From contig JAMPIT010000481.1 in NCBI GenBank assembly GCA_026261815.1, positions 620,001 to 684,000 on the forward strand: DNA of 64,000 bases. The letters run 5' to 3'. The notes below the pieces were generated by a model that had not been told where the DNA came from, ran no database searches, and was given only the letters and a program-made list of their open reading frames with translations. The position numbers and the translations under genes are program-made. Positions 34,252 to 45,641 of the stretch are shown piece after piece (the stretch's first letter is position 1; each line of letters begins with the position of its first letter). The DNA comes from Monarcha castaneiventris obscurior (lineage: Eukaryota > Chordata > Aves > Passeriformes > Monarchidae).

Positions 34252-36900
34252 TCCTGGTTATTGTGTGCCTGTGGTGTGGCTGCTGCACTTGTGTAGGGTT
34301 GGGAGTGGGGTCTGATATCCCCCGGGCTCCCCCAAGCCTGGGGGTCACCCCTGTGCTGGTGCAATGGGGTGTGCAGCTCCTTCCCTGTGGAGGTGGCACA
34401 ACTGGGGTGGGGGACTCATCCTGGCGGGGATGGGGAACCTCTCCTGCCCCACCACAGGGGACGTGTCTCCTACCTTTTGGATGGGATGTGACCAATGAGA
34501 CACCATCTTCCCCCTAGAAATGTGGCCCCTGCCCTGCTCTGGCCAGCCCGGGCTGCGGAGCTCAGGCCTGGCCTCTTTATCCCCATCTCCAGCCTCTGCT
34601 GGCTGCTGCACAGAGCCAGGGCCAGCCTCGGGCACAGTGTCCCCACACCGACACCACCAGGGCTTGAAGCCTGTGTGTTTCTCCTTTTTGCATTTTCTAA
34701 GAGAAGAGCGTTGTTTTCGTCATCTCAACCTGCTGATCATCCCCTTGCTCTCCAAGGAGCACCCCTGATCCCAGCAATGCTCCACCAAGCTCCAGGACAT
34801 TGTCCCAGGGTGTATTTTCCCTGGGAATGGGGAGGAGAGAGGTCCCTGCTGGGACCACTGGGGTTCTCACTGAAATCCTGGTGGTTTTGGTTCAGTGATG
34901 GTGGCAGGGGATCACTGTGCTCAGCAGAGGCTTCACTGGGTTTCCAGGCACTGCTGGCTCTCCTGACCGAGGCTGCAGCCACTGTCCCATCCCTGGTGGA
35001 GGGAACAGGCCAAGTGGTGCTCCTGTCCCTCAGGGCTCAGCCTGGCACTGCTGGCACACCTGAGTGTCCTCAGAATGGGGAACAGGGCAGCACAGGGACC
35101 TCCTGGTTTGGTTTGGCTGCTGAAAGGGAAGGAGAAAGGGATGAGGGAAGTAAAATGGAAGAGGAAGGGGAAGGGGAAGAGATGTGCAGCAGGGCAGGGC
35201 TCTGCTGTCCCCGCTCGCTCCTGCAGTGGGATTCTGCAGCAGAACAAGCATTAGCAGGAAGGGAAGGCCACAGCTTCGCTGCACATATTTGAGGGAAAAG
35301 TCCAGTCCTAGAGGCAGCCCGTGGCTACTGCAATTCTTTTAATACAATAAAAAATCAATGACACTCTGTGCACGCACACAAATAAACATCACTTCTCTGC
35401 ATCCCTGCTTCCCTGCCCACCCCCTCTTGGAGCCGGTGGGGAAGGCATCTTCTCCAGAGCCTGTTCATTACTGCTCTACTTAGGTGGGGAATTGCTTAAC
35501 TGGTCTTTCTCCAGTAAATCATATTAACTCCAAGCACAGCTATTTATAAAATGTTCCACAGCCCAAGAGTACGGCATCCAGATCACTCGAAGAAAATTAG
35601 GCGATTAGGCGTGCATAATCCAAGCCCAGTGCGTCTACGTACAAAGCCTCGCCAGCCGGGCTGCCTTCAGCTATTCACTGACATTAAAGAAATCACCGGG
35701 TTTATTGGAAGCCCAGCCCAGGTCTGAGTCCCAGCCAGGGACAGGGAAATAACCTTTTGCAGGGCAGAGCGTTCCCAGATGGCTTCTGATGGCTGGGAAA
35801 TGAAGCCCAACCTGAGAAAGTCTCCCCTCCCTAGCCCTGCTCCTTGCCTTCCTGCAGAAGGGCCCCTCCAGACATATAAAATGCAGCACTCCAGGCTGAG
35901 TTTCTCCCCCCTCCTCCTTTTGCGACCCATTAAATGTCTTCTATACATTTCCTCTTCATCTTGTCAAGGCCAGTTGCTCTATGACTGCTGGTTTCCCAGG
36001 CAAATCACACCAATTTCTGAGTTGATGTTGAAGGTCCACATTGGCTCAGCAGGGGTCCCAGTGAAGCACTCATCCATGGAGCCGGAGGTCAGGCTCTGCC
36101 CTGCTTCGCCAGCTGAATTATTATGATTTTTTTTTTAAGTCGTGTTGTTCTTTGAACATTTACAGATCTGTTGGCAACGGGGATAACAACAATAACCAAA
36201 GGAAGGGCGTCCTCTCTGCAGACGTGCTTCTGAGCCTTTCTGAGAGCGAGGATGCTGAGCGGGATGCAGCTCCTCCAGCTTTCTTTCAGCCTAGACTCCT
36301 CAAGCGAGAGCTTTTCAGGAGGAGGCTGCCAGGGTGCAATGTGCAACTGCCCCCACAGCCACTCCAGGCGAGGGCTCTGCCCCGAGCACCCGGCAGCTGC
36401 GGGCGCCCGCTGCACAGCCGTGCCCCTCGGGCTCTGTCCATGCATGTCCGAGCTTGCATTCACATTTTAAAAACATTCTTTGCTTCAGGGTGTCTGGCTG
36501 CCTCATGTGTGCGTGGCCCGGGAGCGTGGCACACAGACAGCCGTGGGCAGCCCCTGTCCCTGTGTGGGCTGGCACACTCTGGGTGTGCAGGGGCAGGGGC
36601 GTGAGCGCTGCCCCACACCCCCAGCCCCTCCTGTGCAGGGGCTGTGGGGCTCAAAATGAAAATAAACCTGGTTCCTGCTTTTGCAACCTTCTGCTCTCTT
36701 CCCCTCTCTCCCTTCCCCTTTGCCAGCTTTAGCATTTTTAATTAAATTACAAGCCTCAATAATGTTTTCCTAACTACAGTTCCCTGCTTCCTTGTGGAGT
36801 AGTGTGTGGAAAGGTATAATTTTGCAAACAGTTTCTTTAAGAGCTGGGCCTGAAGTACCATCAGTGATGTGTGTGAATAGAAAAAGAAACACCTCCACAA
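34252..36900. other. Noncoding sequence with a conserved-element-like block
   Basis: No coding gene supported. Open frames up to 265 codons at 34.5-35.3 kb lie in stop-poor GC-rich sequence and have no domain. A purine-only stretch covers about 35122-35181. A lower-GC block at about 35510-35690 holds the exact 8-bp tandem ATTAGGCG twice (35596-35611). Confidence 0.4.
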
Positions 36901-36970
36901 AAGAAGGGATTGTTAATGGAGGACAATCCAAAGGGGGCCCACTAAGGCCTGTCCTTTACAATAAGGATGG
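36901..36970. promoter_or_regulatory. Cluster of SOX/HMG-type core motifs
   Basis: ATTGTT (36909-36914) and GACAAT (36922-36927) form an inverted pair 7 bp apart, and ACAATAAG follows at 36958-36965. SOX proteins bind ACAAT cores, often as pairs. Binding here is inference only. Confidence 0.3.
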
Positions 36971-39900
36971 AGGGCGATGATTTGAATGCAGGGGGCCCTA
37001 CTTGCAAATCTGGACAAAAACAAAATGGTAATAAGGGTTGAATCCCTCACTGGTCAAAGCAGTGGGCAGCAACTGGTCTCTTTAACTCCCCCCACCCCCT
37101 CCTTCTCCCAAATCAGACCCCAAACAAGAGGAACTCTCCTCCTCTTTAACTTTATTTCCTTGATTAGCTCTAAAAAAATAATCACCCGGGTGGACTTAGG
37201 GGGAATGTTTTAGGGCTGTTTGAAAGGACAGAGCTCTGGTTCTGCAGGTGCTGAGGGGACGTGCCTCGCTGCGGGCAGGTAAGCTCCGAGGGGCTTCTCT
37301 TTCTTAGCACGGGGTTGCCGAGGCAGAGCTGGGATGCAGCTCCGGAGGGCCCTTCCCATCGGCGCAGGCTGCACGTACGGATGCTCCGCAGAGATGCTCT
37401 TGCCTCCCTGCCTGCCCTGCCTCCAGATGTTGCATCATTTCGCGGGGTCAGTTCATTTTATAACACTGCTTGTAGCTTCCTCGTCTTGGAGTCAATTAAA
37501 CCGTCGCATTTCAGGGGGGGATGTGGGGGGAATTAGTAATTACAGTGCTGTGTTTAAATACTGCTCACCACTTACTTAACGGGGTTTCTGCAAAATGTTG
37601 GGAAATGGCTCTGGGAAACCGGGTGCAGGCTCTGCCTGCGCTGAGGGCCGTGGGAGGGGGGTCTGGCTGTGAATGGGCCCTGAACGCTGGGAAAGGGGGT
37701 GAGAGGGCTGGAGACATCCCTGGCTGATGCTGCCTCCCCCCCACCAAGGACCCCCACAATTCCTTCCCCCCATCACCATCCCTCTGGCTTTGCTTTCCCC
37801 TGCACCCTCCCTCTCAGCCCAGCTGTGATGTTCATCCTGGGTGGGGAGGTGCAGGAGGGGGATGCTCAGGGCTTCCCTCTTCCCTTGGCACAGCCTTTGA
37901 CCCCCCCCCCCCCAGGCCTGGTGCCTCTGCCCTGCTCCCCACCATCTGCTCAGGGCACCCCAGAGCCAAGCACGGATCTGCCTCATGGGGGGAAAATGGG
38001 AGCAAATTCCCCCATGGCTCTGGTGGGCACAGCCACAGCCCCTCTGCCATGCGTGTTACACTGCCCATGCATTGGGGCAGCTTTACAGCTCCTTCCTCAG
38101 GGATTTGCTGAGTGCACCGGGGTTTATTTATATATTTCTATAACACGTATGGGGTGGGGTGGCACATGTCTCTGTATGGCCAGGCTGCGTGTGAGCTGAT
38201 GCTGTAAGGCCCTGCGTGCTCCACATGCCCCCAGCCGTGTCCGTAGAGCCTGCACGGCTCCCTCGGAGCCTGCAGGACACATTTACTCCACGGAGCTATC
38301 TCGCAGAATGTATCTGTAAAACCTCTGCAGCTCCCGCGGGCTCCGAGCCGGGCTGGCTGTGCTGGTGTCCATCTGTCCAGGCACAAGGACACGTCTTGCC
38401 TGCAGAGGTGTTGTTTCCCCATTCCATGTGTGAATTCTGGTGTCGCTCCCTCGGCTTCCCCTGCAGAAGTTGAGCAGCGCTTTCAGCTCGGTCATTCCTC
38501 CACTCGGGAGTGGTGGCTGAGCTGGGGTTGAGCCAAGGCTGAGATGGAGGCCCCCACTCAGTGGGGCTGGAGCATCCCTGCGCCCCCTCCCTCTAACCCC
38601 ACACCCCTTCCAGCAGGTATCTTCAATACTCGGTGTCTGGGAGAGCAGCCTGACATTAGGGAGTGCCCCCAGGCAGAGTATGGGAAGAGCTTTTTTCTAG
38701 GAAAAAAAGGCAATAAAAACGAAACACACCAAATTTCTGATTGGGTTTTTTTTTGCTCTTGGAAAATGTGTTTATCCTCAGCCATCCCCTGGAATGTGAT
38801 CCTGGCTATGAGGGCTTTGGAAAGATTGTTTTACCCTAAGGAATGGGGGGAAAACAGAATTGGCATTGTGGGTTTCCCCCCTCACTTACTGAATCCGCCC
38901 ATCTGAAGCAAAGGTCTCAGTAAAGGGGACGGGCACCTTCCTGTGCCTGATTCCACTCTCCAAGCAGCTGCCGAGGGGACAAATACCCATTAGTGCTTTA
39001 CTGAGCATCCCTCTCTTCCCCTTTCCTTTATTTACCAAAAGCGCTTAGAGAAGGAAAAAAGATCTGCCACCCACCTCAAGTTTCACCTCTCCTTATACAT
39101 TTGCCCTAAAAATAAGAGCCCCTAATGGCGGTAGGAACCTGTTTGACCCAAGCGAGCGTCCCAAACACGTTCAGCTGGTGTGAGCAGCCCGGCAGCGGCT
39201 CCCGGCACTGCTGCGAGCCGCTGCAGTAGCCCCTGAGCCGCAGCATCCCGAGCTGGGGCCGCGGTGGGGAAAAGCCAGCGCAGGTACCTGCGGATGCCAC
39301 CCCGGCAGACATCTCTGCCTGGCATTCCTCTGTGGCGAGCGTGACAAGCGCTGAGTGAAAGGAAAGCACCTCACAGTTGATTACAACAGAGTAAAACTCC
39401 TGCATCTCTGCTGCTGCAGCGTCACCTCCGTATTTTCTCCAGCGGAGTTTTAGGCGGGGGTAAACATACATTTTATGTGCATGGAACTGCTGCTTTGGTG
39501 CTGTCTCGAACCATCAGCCCTGTCTGTTTGGGATTCTGGGTAGAGGGGTTCACCTCGGGGATTGGTGGTGCTGAGTTGGATGCTGTAGTTTCCAGAGGGA
39601 AAAGTGGCATGTAAACACCAGCCCTGGTGCTGCAGGAGGGGTGCTGGGACGCCGGGGGATGCTCGGGTTTGGGGGTTTGCCAGTCCTGCTCCCCCCGTGA
39701 AATGCGCTGATAATCTCACATTAATGCCGAGATCTAAGGCAGAGAAATAATGCAAAATAGTTCTTTGCACGGGGAGAATTCGTATAATGGGAAATGCAAA
39801 CTCCAATGTTCCTCCTTCAGACAAAACAAGACCATATTTAACAATGCCTTGTTAAAAATAAAGAGCAAATCTATTAATGTAATAACTAAATTGCTATTAT

Positions 39901-40139
39901 AGGCATCAAAGTGCCCTGATGCTTTGAGGTAACTTTATTTCCATCAGTCTTTTTAAGGAGCACAACACCAAAAAAATAATAAAATCCCCCACCATCCCGC
40001 CTCACCCAAACGCTGCCATTTTACTCATTAATTTTGTAATTAATCAGTTAAGATGTTCTGACTTATTGGATTAAAGGGACGGGGAAATGCAATTCCGCCC
40101 AGCCTCATTTTAATAGGCGATTGTGAAATTGCTCTTTTG
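36971..40139. other. Noncoding sequence, no gene recognised
   Basis: Contains a C13 run at 37901-37913 and chance frames in GC-rich parts (37.3-38.5 kb). An AT-rich block at 39840-40110 includes the perfect inverted repeat ATTAATT-TTGT-AATTAAT at 40027-40044. Confidence 0.4.
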
Positions 40140-40480
40140 AGTCTCTGCCTCAGCTCTGCGCCGGGGTGAGGGGGCGGCGGCCGCGGGAGCCCCGGGGCCG
40201 GGGGAGACCCTCGGGGGGACCGGCGGCTGCGCCCCCCGCTCCCGGCTCCGGGGAGCGCTCGGGGCGGGCCCAGGGAAGCCGCTTTGTCCCCTTTGCAGCT
40301 GGGGAACAGCAGCGCTGGGTGGGCACAGGGGGTTCTCCTGTCCCCGCCGTGCCCAGGGGCTGCGGGCATCCCTCCCTGCTCTCCGCGGCCGCCTGCGGGC
40401 ACAGGGCGGGTCTCTGCCGCTCCGCTCGCACAGCCGGCCCCGGACACGATCCTTGGCCCAAAAGGCAGGGACAGAGACGC
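40140..40480. promoter_or_regulatory. CpG-rich patch next to the minisatellite
   Basis: Dense CG at 40155-40270 and 40385-40450. It is directly followed by the 860-bp minisatellite. No transcription start can be assigned. Confidence 0.4.
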
Positions 40481-40517
40481 TGTTCCCCCCTCAGCCTGCC
40501 CCGCGCCTGTCTCTAGT

Positions 40518-41380
40518 CTCCCTGCCTTGCCTGTCCCTGTCCTGCCTGTTTGAGTTCCTGCCCTGCCTGTTTGAGTCCCTGCCCTGCCTGTTTGTGTCCC
40601 TGCCCTGCCTGTTTGTGCCCCTGCCCTGCCTGTTTGTGTCCCTGCCCTGCCTGTGTCCCTGCCCTGCCTGTTTGTGCCCCTGCCCTGCCTGTTTGTGTCC
40701 CTGCCCTGCCTGTTTGTGCCCCTGCCCTGCCTGTTTGTGTCCCTGCCCTGCCTGTGTCCCTGCCCTGCCTGTTTGTGCCCCTGCCCTGCCTGTTTGTGTC
40801 CCTGCCCTGCCTGTGTCCCTGCCCTGCCTGTTTGTGCCCCTGCCCTGCCTGTTTGTGTCCCTGCCCTGCCTGTTTGTGTCCCTGCCTGTTTGTGTCCCTG
40901 CCCTGCCTGTTTGTGTCCCTGCCCTGCCTGTGTCCCTGCCTGCCTGAGTCCCTGCCCTGCCTGTTTGTGTCCCTGCCTTGCCTGTCCCTGCCTTGCCTGT
41001 GTCCCTGCCCTGCCTGTCCCTGCCCTGCCTGTGTCCCTGCCCTGCCTGTCCCTGCCCTGCCTGTGTCCCTGCCCTGCCTGTCCCTGCCCTGCCTGTTTGT
41101 GTCCCTGCCTTGCCTGTCCCTGCCTTGCCTGTCCCTGCCTTGCCTGTCCCTGCCCTGCCTGTGTCCCTGCCCTGCCTGTCCCTGCCCTGCCTGTGTCCCT
41201 GCCCTGCCTGTTTGTGTCCCTGTCCTGCCTCTGTCCCTGCCCTGCCTGTGTCCCTGCCCTGCCTGTTTGTGTCCCTGCCTTGCCTGTCCCTGCCCTGCCT
41301 GAGTCCCTGCCCTGCCTGTTTGTGTCCCTGTCCTGCCTCTGTCCCTGCCCTGCCTGCGCCTGCCTTGCCCTGGCTGTCCC
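40518..41380. repeat. GC-rich minisatellite, 15/17/21-bp units
   Basis: Tandem array of CCCTGCCCTGCCTGT cores, either directly joined (15 bp) or extended by GT (17 bp) or TTGTGT/TTGTGC (21 bp), with CCTTGCC variants. The + strand has almost no adenine over some 860 bp; the few A bases are in GAGT or AGTC variants. The - strand therefore has almost no T and no stop codon in any frame, which explains open frames of up to 449 codons made of Gly-Arg-Ala-Gly-Thr-Gln repeats. The 15-bp part gives G-quadruplex motifs on the - strand (GGGCAGGGACAGGCAGGG and onward). I regard the frames as artefacts. Confidence 0.97.
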
Positions 41381-44300
41381 AACCCACACCTGCCCTGCCT
41401 GCCCCCGTCCCCTCCCTCACCCTCCGAGCTCCCCCCAGCCAGGGACCCCTGTCCTGGCTCCTGGGGCAGTGGGGACAGCAGTAAGGCGGATTTGGAAGGA
41501 GATCAGGAGCAGTTTGGGATGGATGAACTGCAGAGCCCACGCAGCCATCGAGCACTCGGGGGTGGCTTTTGAGGGGACCCGGCCTCTCCCCGTCACCCGT
41601 CAAAGGGCACTTGGTTTTATTCCTTAAATCCAGCCCGGGATTTAAGGAATCACACACCACCTGGCTGGTGTGTCCCCAGTGACAGCCAGGGTGTTGCTCA
41701 CAGCCAGGACCTGCTGACCTGCTCCCAGCTCCATCCTCCCCAGACGCTCCGGGTTTGTCCTTGCCGCGGCCACTGGCGCTGTCACGGCGGGCAGGGCGGT
41801 GCAGGGAGCGCTGCAGCCTCGCTGCCGGGGAGCGCCTGCCCAGCCGTGCCGACCGAGCCCGGGCACAGGCAGCAGCCCAAGGAAACAGCCAGGCATTTCT
41901 TATTTATCATTTTAATTTTTTTTTTTTTTTTACAATATGCGCTTTGCAATTAGACACGTCCAATGGATTATTTCTCTACCTCTGCCTTTGATCTTTTCAA
42001 AACTAAACAGCTTTATAAATACCATCCCTCTGCTTTCAGCCATTTTGCAGTTCTTGTACAATTAATGTACCACAGTGATTCACTTCTTTTCTTCTTCTTC
42101 TTCTTCCAATTCTTCCCAGAGCAAACAGGCACTCCTGTCCACACTGTCCCAATGAGATTTATTTCTTCTCTCTCCTTGTGTCAACACCAACGCCCTAGAA
42201 TAAAAGAATACATATTTTGCTGAAGAATTTTGATGAAATCGGGGATGAGGTATAAACCCACTGCCCCGACCCTACCACACAAGGTCTGTTACTATTATTA
42301 ATTTGTAAACACCACAAAACTTACATACATAAATGCATGATTTAAGCTAATTATTTACTAAAGATTTTTCTTAGCAGTGCAGCAAATCTCTGGAGTTCCT
42401 GCATTTGCTTTGCACTTAAAAGAAGTTGGTGCAAATGAAATCAGCACATTAAAGTACATCTTACATTAGAGGACAGGGAGCGGGGACGAAATCTGTCCCA
42501 CCCGTCTCCATGCCATCTACCAAGTGACCTTGGAGCAGTTCATTCATGTGGAGTTCCATGCTTGGGTATTCTTATTCCTCTTATTTCCTCTCTTTTCCCT
42601 CCCCATTGCCAAAATTCCCAGCCTCTCCCAAGGTTCTCAGGGAAAATCCTCTGTGTTAAAGCACTTTCCTTGGCTTTGCTGCTAGAGATGTGAGCCAGTG
42701 CCTCCAGAGCTGGAAGGGGCAGGGTGAGGGAGCAGAGAGATGGGGATCCACACCAGGCTCTCCAGCGCTGAGGGAACTTCTGCTTCTCATTTGATGGAGG
42801 CAGTGAAAAGTAAAAGCAAGAGGTTCTCTGGGAGAGGAGATGGGGTGAGGAGTTAAGAGATATTGAGTGGTTTCTATCCAAGTCACTCTTTTTTTTACAT
42901 AAAAATAAACACAGTCAATGTTGTCCCTTCTCTTGCTCTGCACAGGCATGAGAGGAAGAGAGAGCTGGGGAGGTGGCTGTGGCAGGGAGCCCACCTAGGA
43001 CCTGCCTGTGGAGATGTCAGGTCCAGGCTCGGCTCACTGCCAGCAGGGAAAGATTAGTTGAATGTCACTCTCTCTGGCAGTGAAACATTTCTTTACCACT
43101 TCCAGCCCTTCCTCTTACCCTGCTTGGATTTTCCCCCTAAAGCATTTCCATTGTCCCTTGAAAAAAGATGAGCAGAGACCTTGTCCTGCCTCTTTCTTTT
43201 CTTGCTCTCTCTTTCCCTTGCGTTGGTCTCTGCTCCTGTACTTCTCTCTGGCAGTCCCTGCCCTCTCTCCCTCTGCAAACCTTTTCTGTGGGCGAGCTGT
43301 TCTCGGTGGGCATGGAGGTGAAAATCCAGCCGGAGACAATAAAATCCACTGACTTGGCTCTTTCTACCCCTGAAGATCTTTCCTCAGTGAGACACGAGAG
43401 AGAGAGAGAGAGAGATCATAAAGGCATTTTCTCACTGAGCCTAAGCCATGAATTTTAAGTCCTTGGGACAGAGACTATTTCATATGGGGTGTGTTTGTGC
43501 AGATTCAGCACAAGGCAGGGGACAAACTGTTATTTTCCCAGTATTTCCACTTCCCTGACTCCTACAGTGCCACTGTTTCATCTTTACTGGAGGGATGTAT
43601 TTTTCACGTTGCTCTTTTTTTTCCCCCATGCATCTGTCTGACTTGCTCTTTGGGGTTTATAATTTAAGACATATTGTTTATTATTTAAAATATTAATAAT
43701 AGTATCATCGTGCTATAGCAATTAAATAATTACAGAACCCATTGTGGTTTGGTCAGCCAGAATGCCCCATATGGCAGGAATACACTTCAGAATGCAAAGA
43801 GCTGAATATGAACATAGCTGGGCACTAAATGTTAGGTTTAGCTTCCCATAAACTTAAATATGTGCATTTCTTACCCAGTAGGATCCTCCACAGACCCATA
43901 AAGCAAGCGACAGAGTGATCTCCTCTTAAGATGCGCTAAGAGCTTGGAGAAATTTGTTAAGAGTGCTACTTCTGTAGGCACTTGTTACCATGAATCCGTG
44001 ATGAGATTCATTGTTTGCCTTTACGTCCACTTCTTTGGTCTTTCCCAAGCCTGCTGTAGCCTCTCACTGGAATCAGGGCATCCATTTGTGACACTGGGCT
44101 TTGTGAGACCGTGCCTAAAAGGATCAGGACTTCCACTCCCTAGCAGCTGATCCCTTGCAAAAAGGTCCTTGTGCCACCCTGCTCCACCCCCTCACCTGCC
44201 CCGGAGTCTCTGTAAGTGGGGCAGATGCCTGGGCCAACGCCCAGATGGTGAAGCACATGGATGTTAAACTCGGGAAGTAGTGGAGCCCAGCCTGCCTGAG

Positions 44301-45604
44301 ATAGCATCTCCCCACTCATCCATCCTTCACTGACTCCCTACTCGGCAGCAGATGTGATTTCATTACGGCACAAGGAGTTCCCAAGGCTCGGCGAGGCTGG
44401 CGGCGGTAGAGACCCTTCGCTGCATTGAATCACAGCCATTTGCAAATGCCAAGTGGATTTTTCTCCCTCTCAAATCAAGGAGAGAGGCTGAAGATAGTGA
44501 GAAGAAAGCCAAAGGCGTGGAAGGTCTGAAGGGTGTTTTCCATGCCCCAAGGTCTGTGCTAGGTTTAGCTGGGGCAGCCAGAGCTCTCTGATCCCTGCAT
44601 CCCCACCGCCCTGATGATGAAGGGAGACGAGACAAATCTTCAGCCTCTTCAGTTTGCTCCTTTCCCATGACATGACAGTTCTAGTCCAGCAGAAAATTCA
44701 TTATTTTATGGCCTGATTTCATTCCTGGACTTTTCCTTCCCATCAGACTCTGTTGTTCCCTTGCATGCGTGATAATCTAAGAGAATTGCGTATCAGCAGA
44801 GCCGAATCCTGCGCGGTGCAGAGTTGACCGTGGCCATCGCTCGCGGACCCTCAGAGTGAGAGGCTCAGTGCAGTCACCACTGAAAACAATATTAATCACT
44901 TCCTTTCACCTTGCTGCCACTTAGCTCAGATCATAGTTAGAGCCAACCCAAGGACAAGATTATAAACCTCACAGCAGTGAACGCAGATACCAATGAAATC
45001 TGCGGAGCTTAACCAGCTCCTGCGAGCCGAGGAGGGAAGGTGACACCTGGGCCACACCGATATCTCTGCGGTGTTTGATGCAAAGACTGGAAGCTTCTAG
45101 ACAGGCCACAAATGGAAAAGTGATGGTTATCCATACTTTAAATATCTTTTTCTATCTTGGTAATATAAACCTTTAAAAGGTTAAAAAAGAAGTGATTTAT
45201 TGGGGTCAGAGTAAATAGTAACGGGAAAAAGAAGTTTGCTCACAAAAAGCTGAATTTTTTTTCCCTTTTACTTTCTTTCTCCCCTCTGTGTCTGAAGAAT
45301 AAAGTTTATCCAGACCCCAAAGTTTAAACTGGACGTAGTCTCGTGGAAGTGGACCATGAAATTCTAAAATTTCTTTTAAAAAGGGAAAACATTATTTTTT
45401 GGTGCATGATTTCAACAAATGTAATTTCTACACCTAAATACATACCCCAAATTTCAGTGAGGTGTCTGTGCCCAGAAAAGTTGAAGCTTTGAATATTTTT
45501 CAGAACTCCTCTGTGGGAATTTGCATGACCTGGTCAGAGAGTTTTAAAAGCCAGTTTTCCCATTTTCATTGGGAAAATGAAACAAACTGTTGATGACCTA
45601 GAAT
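41381..45604. other. Noncoding sequence, no gene recognised
   Basis: Includes a T18 run (41916-41933), a (CTT)n stretch (42085-42106), a (GA)n run at 43398-43413, and an AT-rich block at 43660-43740 with several TTAAAT/TTAATA cores. Reading frames are of chance type. Confidence 0.4.
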
Positions 45605-45641
45605 GTATATATATGTATATATATGTATATAATGTATATAT
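45605..45641. repeat. TA-rich simple repeat (TGTATATATA units)
   Basis: Alternating TA with regular TG steps, about 37 bp. Confidence 0.85.

Noticed and set aside
34495..35292. 265-codon + strand frame
   Set aside because: It lies in stop-poor GC-rich noncoding DNA, with no recognisable domain and a purine-rich tail giving Glu runs. It is likely to be chance.
40040..41660. Open frames of 250-449 codons over the minisatellite on both strands
   Set aside because: The repeat lacks A on one strand and hence stop codons on the other. The products are pure Gly-Arg-Ala-Gly-Thr-Gln or Cys-Pro-Leu repeats with no splice or start context.
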